Assembly (NCBI RefSeq): GCF_023078275.1
Contig: NC_062990.1
Span: 11,423,549 to 11,487,548, forward strand
Origin: Leguminivora glycinivorella
Lineage: Eukaryota; Arthropoda; Insecta; Lepidoptera; Tortricidae
Length of the DNA stretch: 64,000 nt
Direction of reading: 5' to 3'
In this document: positions 35,416-43,437 of the stretch, piece by piece
Numbering within the stretch: position 1 is the stretch's first letter
How the letters are laid out: every line of letters starts with the position of its first letter
Program-made: the position numbers and the translations under genes
The notes under the pieces: generated by a model
The model's input: the letters and a program-made list of their open reading frames with translations, nothing else
The model's database searches: none
What the model was told of the DNA's origin: nothing

Positions 35416-35886
35416 ATGGACGTGAGTATGTTTTTCTTTTTAAATTACTGTAACCCATATTGCCTTTTTATAATATTGTTTCGTCTAGTGTTCTTTGTAT
35501 TTAATTAATAGAATTGTTAATAGTGTTTAAAATATTGTCTTTCATTGTTTCAGTTCTCTGAAAATACTTTCAAGAACTATTACTACCCGGAAAATCAGGG
35601 TGATTCAACCGATGAGGAAGGTACAGCTGGTTTCAAAGTTAAGCAAGCCCTCGCAAAGAAACGTCCTGGAAATAATATTGACAGCTTCTTTGAACGACCT
35701 AAAAAGCAGTGTAAAACCTTGAAACGGTCTTCGAATGTAAGCAAAAGTTCGCCAGAAGGCGTGGCTAATTTATCATCTGGACAAGATGATGGGGCGTATT
35801 CATCTCACTTAATTAAAATAGAGATATGCAAACAATCAAAAACATCCCATCCACGGAACACTGGAAGCACGCGGACGTCAGACTGA
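35416..35886 (+). CDS. TIR-encoded small spliced protein, left copy
   Basis: Predicted as join(35416..35421, 35554..35886). The first coding exon is only ATGGAC, followed by donor GTGAGT (35422) and acceptor TTGTTTCAG (ending 35553). The product is about 112 residues, polar and basic. A segment NNIDSFFERPKKQ resembles a PCNA-interacting (PIP-like) motif: the I-x-x-F-F core and following basic residues are present, but the canonical Gln is replaced by Gly. No known Polinton gene was recognised. An exactly identical copy lies in the right TIR, both reading inward. A second frame (35826-36011) overlaps its 3' end. The exon structure is inferred from splice signals; the PIP reading is tentative. 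Confidence 0.65.
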
Positions 35887-36011
35887 AGTATTTTGCGTTG
35901 GAAGACGACTTGGAATTACAAAATACGCGAAATATTGTATATAATATTACAAAACAATTAGCTTCTAAGGACACATGTGTAAAATATTTTATAGATAATA
36001 AGAAACAGTGA
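35826..36011 (+). CDS. Second TIR frame overlapping the first, left copy
   Basis: 61 codons from ATG, in the -1 frame relative to the upstream TIR gene and overlapping it by 61 bases. It contains NIPSTEHWKHADVRLKYFAL, which looks more protein-like than the tail of the first frame. It may be the true C-terminus reached by frameshift or alternative splicing, or a separate protein. The same layout is present in the right TIR (47405-47590). AATAAA signals follow near 36140-36158. Product unknown. Confidence 0.45.
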   Translation: MQTIKNIPSTEHWKHADVRLKYFALEDDLELQNTRNIVYNITKQLASKDTCVKYFIDNKKQ

Positions 36012-36242
36012 TAAATATAATTTTTAACGATAGCAGTAGGATAGTGTTAAAGTGTTTCACATTTCTTATCTTTCCTTTTTATGATTTAAGTAAATTTCCT
36101 TGTAAGATATTCTTTTGCATTGTTTCACATTCCAAACAAAATAAATAAGAAATAAAATGGTGTCAAATGTCTGTAGTTTTATAAAGGTTACTATGTGAGA
36201 ATTCAAAATAAAAATCATTATTACCAGTACACGTATTTTTAT

Positions 36243-36686
36243 TTATTTCACAAAAAAGGTCTTAAACATGTTTCGTAATACTAGATCATTACATAAAGAA
36301 TTATCAGAAAACAAGTTAAGCATATGTTTCATAGATTTTCCATGAAACTTAAAATACAAATAAACTAAACAATATTCACCACAAACAGAAGTGAAATGGT
36401 TTTGAAGTGATTTATTATTGTAAAACCACCGTCTCGTATTTCTATCTAGAAATGACTTATGATAACCGGAAGGTTTCCTGCCAAAGGAGTCAAAATATTC
36501 ACCTACACCATTTACATCAATGTGTATAGCAACCCAATGGGAACCCGGTTTTGAATCAGGGTCCAAATTACTGACAATAAAGGTAGGTAGATTAACCCGA
36601 ATAGGTATTTTGTTGGCAGCAAAAACATTTGAATTAAACAATGGGTTTAGTTTCCTCATACAAAATTGAATTTCTTTAGTATCCAT
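36243..36686 (-). CDS. PRO: Adenain-like cysteine protease (Polinton PRO)
   Basis: 147 residues, usual for the C5-like proteases of Polintons. The catalytic layout of adenovirus protease is visible: His50-Trp51 in GSHWVAIHID, Asp66 in GEYFDSFG, Gln95 in SLQNHF and Cys102 in SVCGEYC. It is expected to cleave capsid-associated proteins during virion maturation after [MIL]xGx|G-type sites; one such site is seen in the neighbouring pVI-like protein. The gene is the last of the minus-strand set, 95 bp after the major capsid gene. It has its own TATA-like box (36767-36774), and an AATAAA overlaps its stop region (about 36238-36244). Open and apparently intact. Confidence 0.92.
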   Translation of the reverse strand: MDTKEIQFCMRKLNPLFNSNVFAANKIPIRVNLPTFIVSNLDPDSKPGSHWVAIHIDVNGVGEYFDSFGRKPSGYHKSFLDRNTRRWFYNNKSLQNHFTSVCGEYCLVYLYFKFHGKSMKHMLNLFSDNSLCNDLVLRNMFKTFFVK

Positions 36687-36766
36687 AGTTAAGTAACATA
36701 TACAAATTATTGATGATCATGCAAACAATGGTGAATTCCAAATAAAATAAATTAAAGAGAACGGGG

Positions 36767-36774
36767 TATTTATA
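36767..36774 (-). promoter_or_regulatory. TATA-like box upstream of PRO
   Basis: TATAAATA on the minus strand in CATATAAATACCCCGTT, about 80 bp before the protease start and just after the major capsid stop. The intron-nested gene has the similar context CATATATAAACGGGGTA. Confidence 0.5.
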
Positions 36775-36780
36775 TGTTTC

Positions 36781-38091
36781 TTAACTATTGTAATCTACAG
36801 ATACATCACGATTTTTATTTATTTCAATTATATTATCAAATTCTGCATACACAATACAATTAATGGTACTAGTTAGAGCAGAATCAAAACGTACTTCTAT
36901 CCGAACGCTACCATGTCTAACAAGATTCCAGTGTGAAGTTGAATTAGCAGATAAATCAGGAGTTAAATCAAAACACAATAAACAATAACCTTGACCAAAA
37001 TCTGTTCTGCTTATTCCATTACCCTCGTTATGGAAATGAATACCAGTTCCAGAAAATAGAGTGTGATATGCTGCTGCTATTGTACCAGAACTAAATGAAG
37101 GTTGTAATGTTTTAGAAGGAACTTCATGACCATCTACGAACAAACTAAATGAATTCATATTATAATGTTGAAAATTAAACGGATTTAATGCTAAATTACC
37201 ATTAAAACCTGAATTTGATACAAATCCAATAATACATCTTTTAGGAATTTGTCCGAGAAATATATTATCTAATGTTTTACCCTGAACCCCCGTTGGTATT
37301 GTGAGAACCTTAACTTCTGCCCTCGTAATGGGGTACTTCGCAGTTGTTGTGGCTAATACTTTTTGATGGGCTAACAAAACACTAGGATTGATTCTCGTTC
37401 TCCTTACAATGAGGCTGGCATCCATTATTTGTACTTTGAATTTTTTATCTTGGTGGCAAATAAGATTGAATGATTCTTTTGAGCGAACTAACTTAATACG
37501 TAGTTCTACACCATTTATTAAGAATTTCTCTTGATTAAATATATCACCATGTAAATGACCAATCATTTCTACTTCCTTACTCTCCTTGATAAATTCCAGC
37601 CTTTTGTTAAACCCTTTGTTGTTAACGTCAACAGTATCCATATAGCCCGGCGTATCTTCATACCACAATCCACAAGTAAGATGAGTTGTTTTGGCTGCTG
37701 GTCCGTAGTTGAGAAGATTTTCCATATAAGCACGGTAGGCATATGTATTGTTTGGTGGTGATATGAGTTTTTGATTTAAATATACATCAAGTTGATTAAA
37801 AAGAGAATGTAACCAGTTATTGGTGGGTCCAACTGCAGCATCTGCTTTTAATTTAGTACCATCTTGGTTCAACACTTTAGCAGTAATGTGTATCATTGTG
37901 TGTGATAGATCTATGTAGTCATCACCTGATCCAGGTACTTGAAATTCGATTGGACCGTCATCGCTTAAAGATGAAATTGGTTTATAATGAATCCACTGTC
38001 CGCTTTCAATGCTTGTTTGAGTTGATGGAAGGGCAAATATATCTAATTCAGATTTCGCACACTCACATGAATGATTATGTAAAAATGACAT
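36781..38091 (-). CDS. MCP: Major capsid protein (double jelly-roll, Polinton MCP)
   Basis: 436 residues. Characteristic phrases of Polinton major capsid (often called PY) and the related F54H12.2-like family are present: DDYIDLSHTMIHI (about 57-69), NNWLHSLFNQLDVYLNQK (91-108), SPPNNTYAYRAYMENLLNYG (111-130) and HFHNEGNGI. Established work assigns this family a double jelly-roll fold that builds pseudo-hexameric capsomers. The start ATG lies 3 nt after the stop of the upstream pVI-like gene. The frame is uninterrupted. Function is inferred from family resemblance. Confidence 0.9.
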   Translation of the reverse strand: MSFLHNHSCECAKSELDIFALPSTQTSIESGQWIHYKPISSLSDDGPIEFQVPGSGDDYIDLSHTMIHITAKVLNQDGTKLKADAAVGPTNNWLHSLFNQLDVYLNQKLISPPNNTYAYRAYMENLLNYGPAAKTTHLTCGLWYEDTPGYMDTVDVNNKGFNKRLEFIKESKEVEMIGHLHGDIFNQEKFLINGVELRIKLVRSKESFNLICHQDKKFKVQIMDASLIVRRTRINPSVLLAHQKVLATTTAKYPITRAEVKVLTIPTGVQGKTLDNIFLGQIPKRCIIGFVSNSGFNGNLALNPFNFQHYNMNSFSLFVDGHEVPSKTLQPSFSSGTIAAAYHTLFSGTGIHFHNEGNGISRTDFGQGYCLLCFDLTPDLSANSTSHWNLVRHGSVRIEVRFDSALTSTINCIVYAEFDNIIEINKNRDVSVDYNS

Positions 38092-38094
38092 TAT

Positions 38095-38544
38095 TTAGTT
38101 TGAAAATATATCGTTATTTATATCTTTTTTATTTTTTTTACTTCCTCTTCGTCGCGATGCTTTTAGAGCAATGAGCGGTTCCCTTCTTTTATTGGACATT
38201 TTATACCCAGATCCTGACATAAGGGAATCAATTTTTTCATCGGCCTTTCTTTTCAGGTTTGCACTTGCTTCCTTGAATCGTGATCGTATGGAACTGTCTA
38301 TAGGGCGAGCATTTACCATATCAGATAAGAGTCCAACTCCTGCTCCTAAAGTTTCTTTTCCAATGGTTCTTAAACCACTAGATAATAAAGGGAGTACGGA
38401 TCTAAATAGTCCTCCCAAAAAACTGCCTATACCATGTCCTCTTTGATATGGAACTCCCTTATAGACAATTCCTACACCAGAGCCGGCTTGGTGTGAATAA
38501 TAATGTTCGTAAGGACAAGAGGTTGATGATCTGTTATACATCAT
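38095..38544 (-). CDS. pVI-like conserved Polinton protein
   Basis: 149 residues if started at the ATG (38544) that overlaps the minor-capsid stop as ATGA; a more upstream in-frame ATG exists at 38574. An N-terminal Gly-rich stretch (GHGIGSFLGGLFRSVLPLLS, about 37-56) could be amphipathic, followed by TIGKETLGAGVGLLSD and a Lys/Arg-rich C-terminus. The pattern recalls adenovirus membrane-lytic/core protein VI, whose relatives are known in Polintons. MSGS|G (109-113) fits the adenain recognition rule, so it is a candidate substrate of the element's protease. Three bases separate its stop from the major capsid start. Confidence 0.7.
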   Translation of the reverse strand: MMYNRSSTSCPYEHYYSHQAGSGVGIVYKGVPYQRGHGIGSFLGGLFRSVLPLLSSGLRTIGKETLGAGVGLLSDMVNARPIDSSIRSRFKEASANLKRKADEKIDSLMSGSGYKMSNKRREPLIALKASRRRGSKKNKKDINNDIFSN

Positions 38545-39316
38545 TTTACACGTTGAAAGTGTAGTTTCACGCAAGAAGACCCAAATTGAAATGGTACTCT
38601 GACACCGGTTGTTGTTCTTATATCTATTTCAATTGTATCAAACTCTCTTCGTAAAACTGGTACATAGTGAGCAGGTGAGAAAATATGTGTTTTATAAGCT
38701 CCATAAATGAACTTAGTTGGATCTAAAGGTATTATTCTAAGTAACGATGTTATAACATCTCCAACTACTTGTGGATGAATGATATCTGTATAAACAAATA
38801 TTTGAGATGGTAAACCTAAATATAAATTTGCTGGGTTTTTTCCCAATGTGATTTGTTTCAAATTTGTTCTTGGTTTAAAACCCATTTGAAGACTTAGTAT
38901 TGGAGTTGTTATGATAGAAGTGATATCTTTATTTGATGTTGTTACTCCTATCATTTTTGTTAGTTCATCATAACGAAATTTAACATTATTTTTTAACTGA
39001 GGGTTTTCATTAAACGCTTGAAGAAAGTGATCTATATTATCGTAAGTAGTGGCTGGTATATGAGCTTTTATATCCACAATTTTTGAAGTCTTGTCAGCAG
39101 GCGAAAACACTTTTTCTTTATATAAATTATGTTTTCATGCTCTTGTACATTATACATAGAACAAGGGTATTGAAATTCCACCAAACCAACTACCCATTCT
39201 CCATCCAATTTAATGGTCTTTGGTAATTTTGTTAAAAAATGTGCAGTCGTATTATCTGTGTAATAATCGGATGAACTATTACTTAACAAAGTTAAATAAA
39301 AGCTATTATCACTCAT
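38541..39316 (-). CDS. Minor capsid protein (penton-like), frame-interrupted
   Basis: Two overlapping frames: 39316-39068 (N-terminal, SNSSSDYYTDNTTAHFLTKL and DGEWVVGLVEFQYPCSMYN) and 39110-38541 (C-terminal, ending CVKLHFQRVK). The N-terminal phrase is typical of Polinton minor capsid proteins (single jelly roll, PX), about 250 residues. The frames meet at an A-rich run near 39105-39110, offset by one base in the -1 direction; no canonical slippery heptamer is seen in frame. The ATG overlaps the integrase stop (ATGA) and the stop overlaps the next ATG (ATGA). Either decay, sequencing error or recoding. Confidence 0.8.
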
Positions 39317-40398
39317 ATTTTCTTTAAGCTTGATTCAGGTATCCAAGAATTAAATTTATTAGGATAACCTTGCCACTTCACTAGTATTTCCTTTCTGCCA
39401 GCAACTCGACGTGAACGTAATATTTTATCAATTTTATACTCGTTGGAGGGGAGGTAAGTTACTTTTTGTATTTCTTTTGAATAAAACGTCCCAATTATGC
39501 GTTCGCCTTCCAAATCCCTTAGTGTATAAACAATCCGAGGAGATCTTTTAATAATTGAATTAATTATAAATATTTCATCACTCCAATTACTTTCGTAACC
39601 TTTTTGAAATATAGGTTTGTATTTAGTGATTCTAACATGATCTCCTACGTTTAGTTTTGCAGTTTCTGGTGAGATTTGTCTATCTGTATTGCGATCATAT
39701 AAATTACACCAAACAGTCATAATATTATTAGAGTTAACATCAACTGGACACATTTTTATGCTTGAATGATAGCTGTGGTTGTAAGAATAAAGAAGATCTT
39801 GTAGAACATTTATGTAATTATATGTATTCTTATGAGTGAAGTAACGCCACATTTTCGTTTTAAGAGTTCTCTGGAACCTTTCTACTATACTTGCTTTAAT
39901 ATCAGGGTTATTAGTGGTATAATAATTAATATTTTTACTTTTGAAATAATCTCTTACCACCTTTGAAACGAATTCCGTACCTTTATCAGATTGGATATGA
40001 CGAGGAACTGAGTTGGCTTCAGTAAATATGCTTTCAAAACAATGTTTAACTGTTGCTGAATCCTTCTTCTTCATGGCTCTTGCAAAAGCATATTTACTGA
40101 ATACATCGATAACACAAAGAATATATTTGTAACCATCATTAAATTGACTATATGTACTCATGTCACTCAAATCAGCTTGCCAAAGTTCATTAAAGTTAGA
40201 TAGAATGTATCTATTTCTAGTAAACCGCCTATGAACAGGTTTATGTAGTGTATACGTGTCTTGAGATTGTAACCATTTTTTTACATCTTCTTTATTCATT
40301 TGACCTTTCATTTCCTTTGTTAAATTATTTAAACTGCTATAACCAGCGGGATGAGAGATATCATAGTAGATTCTGTTAATATCTAATAAGGAGTCCAT
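39313..40398 (-). CDS. INT: Retroviral-like integrase with chromodomain (Polinton INT)
   Basis: 361 residues from the ATG at 40398. The DDE catalytic triad is visible: Asp76 (ELWQADLSDM), Asp138 (IQSDKGTEF) and Glu173 (SIVERFQRTLK), giving the DD35E spacing of the rve fold. An SH3-like region follows (LNVGDHVRI). A C-terminal chromodomain occupies about 320-361 (EILVKWQGYPNKFNSWIPES), proposed in the family to guide integration to chromatin. It catalyses insertion of the element and creates the 6 bp duplication. The start overlaps the upstream 281-codon gene by 16 nt and the stop overlaps the minor capsid ATG. Intact. Confidence 0.95.
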   Translation of the reverse strand: MDSLLDINRIYYDISHPAGYSSLNNLTKEMKGQMNKEDVKKWLQSQDTYTLHKPVHRRFTRNRYILSNFNELWQADLSDMSTYSQFNDGYKYILCVIDVFSKYAFARAMKKKDSATVKHCFESIFTEANSVPRHIQSDKGTEFVSKVVRDYFKSKNINYYTTNNPDIKASIVERFQRTLKTKMWRYFTHKNTYNYINVLQDLLYSYNHSYHSSIKMCPVDVNSNNIMTVWCNLYDRNTDRQISPETAKLNVGDHVRITKYKPIFQKGYESNWSDEIFIINSIIKRSPRIVYTLRDLEGERIIGTFYSKEIQKVTYLPSNEYKIDKILRSRRVAGRKEILVKWQGYPNKFNSWIPESSLKKI

Positions 40399-41228
40399 CT
40401 TTCCCAATTTATAGTTTTTGCAGATGATTTTTGTACTCGTGTAGTAAGAGGAGTAGATGTGTTGTTTTCTTTATCTAACGAGGCTCGTGTTCTTATAGAA
40501 GTAGAGGGGGTAAAGGGCTCAATCAAAGGAGTGTCATTAATAAATGCTAAATTTGTAGGATTACCTATGCATGACTTAGGAACTTTGATATCTTTTAAAA
40601 GTAAAGCAAACACTTCCCAGCCAATTGGTTTAGGACGTTTAAGACATCTAACCGTGTCGCTCACCAAATCAGTAATATTGCTATTTTGAATAGTCTGGTT
40701 GTTTATAACAACTTCACCAGTCTGCTTCCACCAAATTTTAGGTTTATTTAAAACAATGTAATCTAATAGCGTTCTAGCTTTTTTTTCATAAGATTTAGGT
40801 AATATCTCTATTATTTTTGATGGACTGATCGGCATTGATTCTTGATTTATTTCACCAGGTGTCGTGTTAAACAAAGATGGTGCAGCTATCTCAGTTACAT
40901 CACCTTTCGCTGATTCCTTATATTCTGTCTCCTCCTTTTTGGGTATCTTTGAATTTATGATATCATTACTTTCTTTGTTGAATTGATCGAACCCCTCCAT
41001 TACTATAGGTATCTTAAACGGTTTTCGATCTGTTTCAATAAAATGTAGAAACCGCTGCAATGCTTGAGAATAAAGCATCCATTTTTCACGATCGTTCATT
41101 TTACTTTTGAGAATTTTTTGCATCTCTTCATCTAGCCGAGATGAGGAATTTTCAGGAGGGTTCTCATTGCGTTTCAACTTTTCAATAAAGTCCGATTCAA
41201 CTAATAACATTTTTTTCGTGTTTTCCAT
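40383..41228 (-). CDS. Conserved Polinton protein of unknown function
   Basis: 281 residues. N-terminal charged helical region (DEEMQKILKSKMNDREKW), a low-complexity middle, then a conserved-looking domain KKARTLLDYIVLNKPKIWWK ... GWEVFALLLKDIKVP, and a disordered Ser/Thr tail. Proteins with this domain sit beside integrase in many insect Polintons, but their role is unknown to me. Lies 9 nt downstream of the small hydrophobic gene and overlaps the integrase start. Intact frame. Confidence 0.7.
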   Translation of the reverse strand: MENTKKMLLVESDFIEKLKRNENPPENSSSRLDEEMQKILKSKMNDREKWMLYSQALQRFLHFIETDRKPFKIPIVMEGFDQFNKESNDIINSKIPKKEETEYKESAKGDVTEIAAPSLFNTTPGEINQESMPISPSKIIEILPKSYEKKARTLLDYIVLNKPKIWWKQTGEVVINNQTIQNSNITDLVSDTVRCLKRPKPIGWEVFALLLKDIKVPKSCIGNPTNLAFINDTPLIEPFTPSTSIRTRASLDKENNTSTPLTTRVQKSSAKTINWERWTPY

Positions 41229-41237
41229 TTTGTTTAT

Positions 41238-41563
41238 TTATGATAAAGAGTTAACTAAGGCACTTAGAACTGCTCCTAAAATAATAGGTAAAAAGGCACC
41301 TCCTTTTTGAATTATAACCGTTTTTCTTAATTTATGTTTACCTTTTGAAACTAATTTCCTTAATATGTCTTTGTACTTTTTTAACTTTGTTTTTTCCTTT
41401 TTTCTAAAGGAATTTTCCCATTCAGAACGTTATAAATGCACTCGCATATAATGTTGATCTCTTCATCATCACAAGATTTAAGTAATGCAGTACGATATTT
41501 GGGTTTAAGCAAGTGCAATGCTTCTAATAAATGTTTATATGTGTTTACTCTTGCATGCATCAT
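41238..41563 (-). CDS. Small conserved Polinton protein, frame-interrupted
   Basis: The first frame (41563-41381, 60 codons) contains ALHLLKPKYRTALLKSCDDE and ICECIYNVLNGKIPLEKRKK. After a one-base offset at an A-run near 41390, the frame continues to a stop at 41240-41238 with a basic stretch and then a Gly-rich hydrophobic tail (GAFLPIILGAVLSALVNSLS). The arrangement (ICE..NVL.G..PL, basic linker, GGFLP hydrophobic end) resembles a short virion-associated protein seen in Polintons and adintoviruses. The start overlaps the ATPase stop as ATGA. Decay, sequencing error or recoding could explain the break. Confidence 0.7.
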
Positions 41564-42219
41564 GTAGAACTGACTAAAATTTGTTGATTTTTATCATATT
41601 TAAATCCTTTTTTGGGTACATACACTGTGCAATGTCCATCAAATGGAAATATTTTTGTTTTAAAACGACATATGTCATTTGTATTTTGTTTCAGATCAAT
41701 CATAAGGTAACCATGAGCATCCTTTGTAGCATCTTTGTAGGCTTCATCCACGAATTTTGAGTTTTCAGGACAAACTTGTCGTGACAGGTATCGTATTTGA
41801 GTTTTATCTCTAGGGTTCTTAAAAAATACAATGTAGCTTGTGTTCAGTGAAATATCACGTTGACCTCTTCCTTGATGAAATATGTTTTGTGTTATATAAA
41901 AAACACTTAAATTTCTATGATGACTTCCTTTAGTAAAAATATCAACAACTCGTCCATCTGATTCTCTCATTAAATCATCTATTATTAGAAGTTTAGGTTT
42001 TTTCCCATCGAAAGTTGAAAAATCTGGTATTCCTTGACTATAATTTACATTTTCTAGATTATAAAGAGGTTGCATTTCATCATAACACCAAATAATTTCA
42101 TCAAATTCTATGTTACATATCTCTTTAGTATTATTCAAAAAATTTGTAACAAATTGAGTTTTGCCACACCCACTGGGACCTGCGACAATGGTAGTGAAAG
42201 GATGATAAAAATGAATCAT
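41560..42219 (-). CDS. ATP: Genome-packaging ATPase (FtsK/A32-like, Polinton ATP)
   Basis: 219 residues. Walker A GPSGCGKT (14-21), Walker B KLLIIDD (76-82) and the sensor-like VFYITQN (107-113) are clear. This family powers DNA translocation into capsids in Polintons, adintoviruses and virophages. First gene of the tightly packed minus-strand cluster. A 12 bp perfect inverted repeat lies just upstream of its ATG (42231-42300). Its stop overlaps the next ATG. Intact. Confidence 0.93.
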   Translation of the reverse strand: MIHFYHPFTTIVAGPSGCGKTQFVTNFLNNTKEICNIEFDEIIWCYDEMQPLYNLENVNYSQGIPDFSTFDGKKPKLLIIDDLMRESDGRVVDIFTKGSHHRNLSVFYITQNIFHQGRGQRDISLNTSYIVFFKNPRDKTQIRYLSRQVCPENSKFVDEAYKDATKDAHGYLMIDLKQNTNDICRFKTKIFPFDGHCTVYVPKKGFKYDKNQQILVSST

Positions 42220-42230
42220 CTTTGAATGCT

Positions 42231-42300
42231 GTAATATGTTTAACAGTGTTGATATGAATGCGGATAGACATTAAATGGTGCTATTCAATAAACATATTAC
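42231..42300. promoter_or_regulatory. Inverted repeat upstream of the ATPase cluster
   Basis: GTAATATGTTTA (42231-42242) and TAAACATATTAC (42289-42300) are perfect inverse 12-mers separated by 46 bp, starting 12 bp upstream of the ATPase ATG. Possible operator or RNA stem in the leader of the gene cluster; function inferred only from position. Confidence 0.45.
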
Positions 42301-42615
42301 TATTTAAACTAAAGTAGAGTAAAAAAAAAACTGATAAAAAATATGTATATTTATTCTGATATTAACACTTTTCTTTATAATCTATTGTTACATTTTATAT
42401 ACCCAACCACCAATTTAAATTTAAACATAAAAAACAATAAATCTATGTTTACAATATTCTTATGCCAAAACACGAATAAATGTTAAATTAAACAATTAAT
42501 TAAAATATAATTTACAATTAAATTTAAGTTAACTATTCAAATTTACATACAAAATATATATTACAAACAATAATTCGAATTTGAATGTTCTGTCATTTAC
42601 ATGACAAAATTTAAA
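42301..42615. other. AT-rich spacer between POLB and ATPase
   Basis: Strongly AT-rich, with AATAAA signals on the minus strand (for example near 42346) that could end the POLB transcript, and leader sequence for the ATPase cluster. No ORF of note. Confidence 0.6.
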
Positions 42616-43437
42616 TTATTTTTTTATTTTACAATGTCCCCACGCAAGGGTGTCACAAGTGTTTTCTAATAAGTAACGTTTTGTATCATCATGAGATAAT
42701 GATATTTTATTAATTTTTTGAGTGAATATTACATGTTTTATAGATTTAAATCTTAGCATTTGAGCACGTTGCACATTTTTGTTAAATAAACATGTTTTGA
42801 AATTATTTAGAGTAAATTTCTTTGTAACACATACATTGACTCCTTTAGCTTTTGATAAAACACCATATTTACCTTTTTTGTCATCATTCTCATCATATTT
42901 TTCAACATCTAAGGCATACATTTTAGATTTTAGACCAACGAACTCTTTTAAAATTCTACCATTATTTTCATCTTTGAAAAATCCTAATCGCTTTTTATTT
43001 ATAAGTGGGAAATTATATTTATTGATAGGAGGATAGTCAGATGTATCAAAATAGAAATTAAGATCTTTTTTTATATCTGCATAAAAATTTTCAGTGAAAA
43101 TTTGATAAATTAAACTATCCGTATCTGTATAAAGAAGTTTGAGTTTGTTAGGATATTTGATTTTCATGTAGTTGTAGTGAAAGTCATACATTAAAGTTTT
43201 TGATATATCTAATACACAAAACCCCAAATAAATCGGTTTATTATAAAAGACTTTAGTTTTTTTCAATTGAACAGCTACTAAATTCTCTGAGAATATGGAT
43301 AGACTGTGGAACTCAGGTCTAGCTATCAAAGACTGAACCCCTTGCGATTTCCCTCGATTTTCCCAGTGATTTAATAATTTGACGTTTACACGTTTTGCAA
43401 CATTTTCCATAGTCTTACCGAACACTGAATTGTTCAT
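42616..43437 (-). CDS. POLB: DNA polymerase B, C-terminal part in a shifted frame
   Basis: 273 codons carrying the remaining palm and thumb of the polymerase: NSVFGKTMEN (conserved KxxNSxYG-type motif, residues 3-12) and YTDTDS (103-108, the catalytic YxDTDS motif). It begins at an ATG that overlaps the stop of the upstream frame as TAATG (43439-43435). Its frame is -1 relative to the upstream part. Alone it lacks the exonuclease and first palm aspartate, so a separate functional polymerase is unlikely. Confidence 0.9.
   Translation of the reverse strand: MNNSVFGKTMENVAKRVNVKLLNHWENRGKSQGVQSLIARPEFHSLSIFSENLVAVQLKKTKVFYNKPIYLGFCVLDISKTLMYDFHYNYMKIKYPNKLKLLYTDTDSLIYQIFTENFYADIKKDLNFYFDTSDYPPINKYNFPLINKKRLGFFKDENNGRILKEFVGLKSKMYALDVEKYDENDDKKGKYGVLSKAKGVNVCVTKKFTLNNFKTCLFNKNVQRAQMLRFKSIKHVIFTQKINKISLSHDDTKRYLLENTCDTLAWGHCKIKK

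Larger units (their letters stand above)
33905..36131 (+). repeat. Polinton left terminal inverted repeat
   Basis: 2,227 bp, inverse of 47285-49511. Differences I found are a poly-A of 37 against 40, a T-run of 12 against 9, and one T/C change next to the poly-A; the encoded frames are identical. The left boundary of identity is GTTTCACATT ending at 36131. Confidence 0.97.

Noticed and set aside
35156..35458. Open frame of 100 codons in the TIR (also at 47958-48260)
   Set aside because: It is antisense across the promoter and first exon of the TIR gene and has no domain.
39313..40398. Integrase as evidence of an LTR retrotransposon
   Set aside because: No reverse transcriptase, gag or LTRs; the gene sits among Polinton genes.
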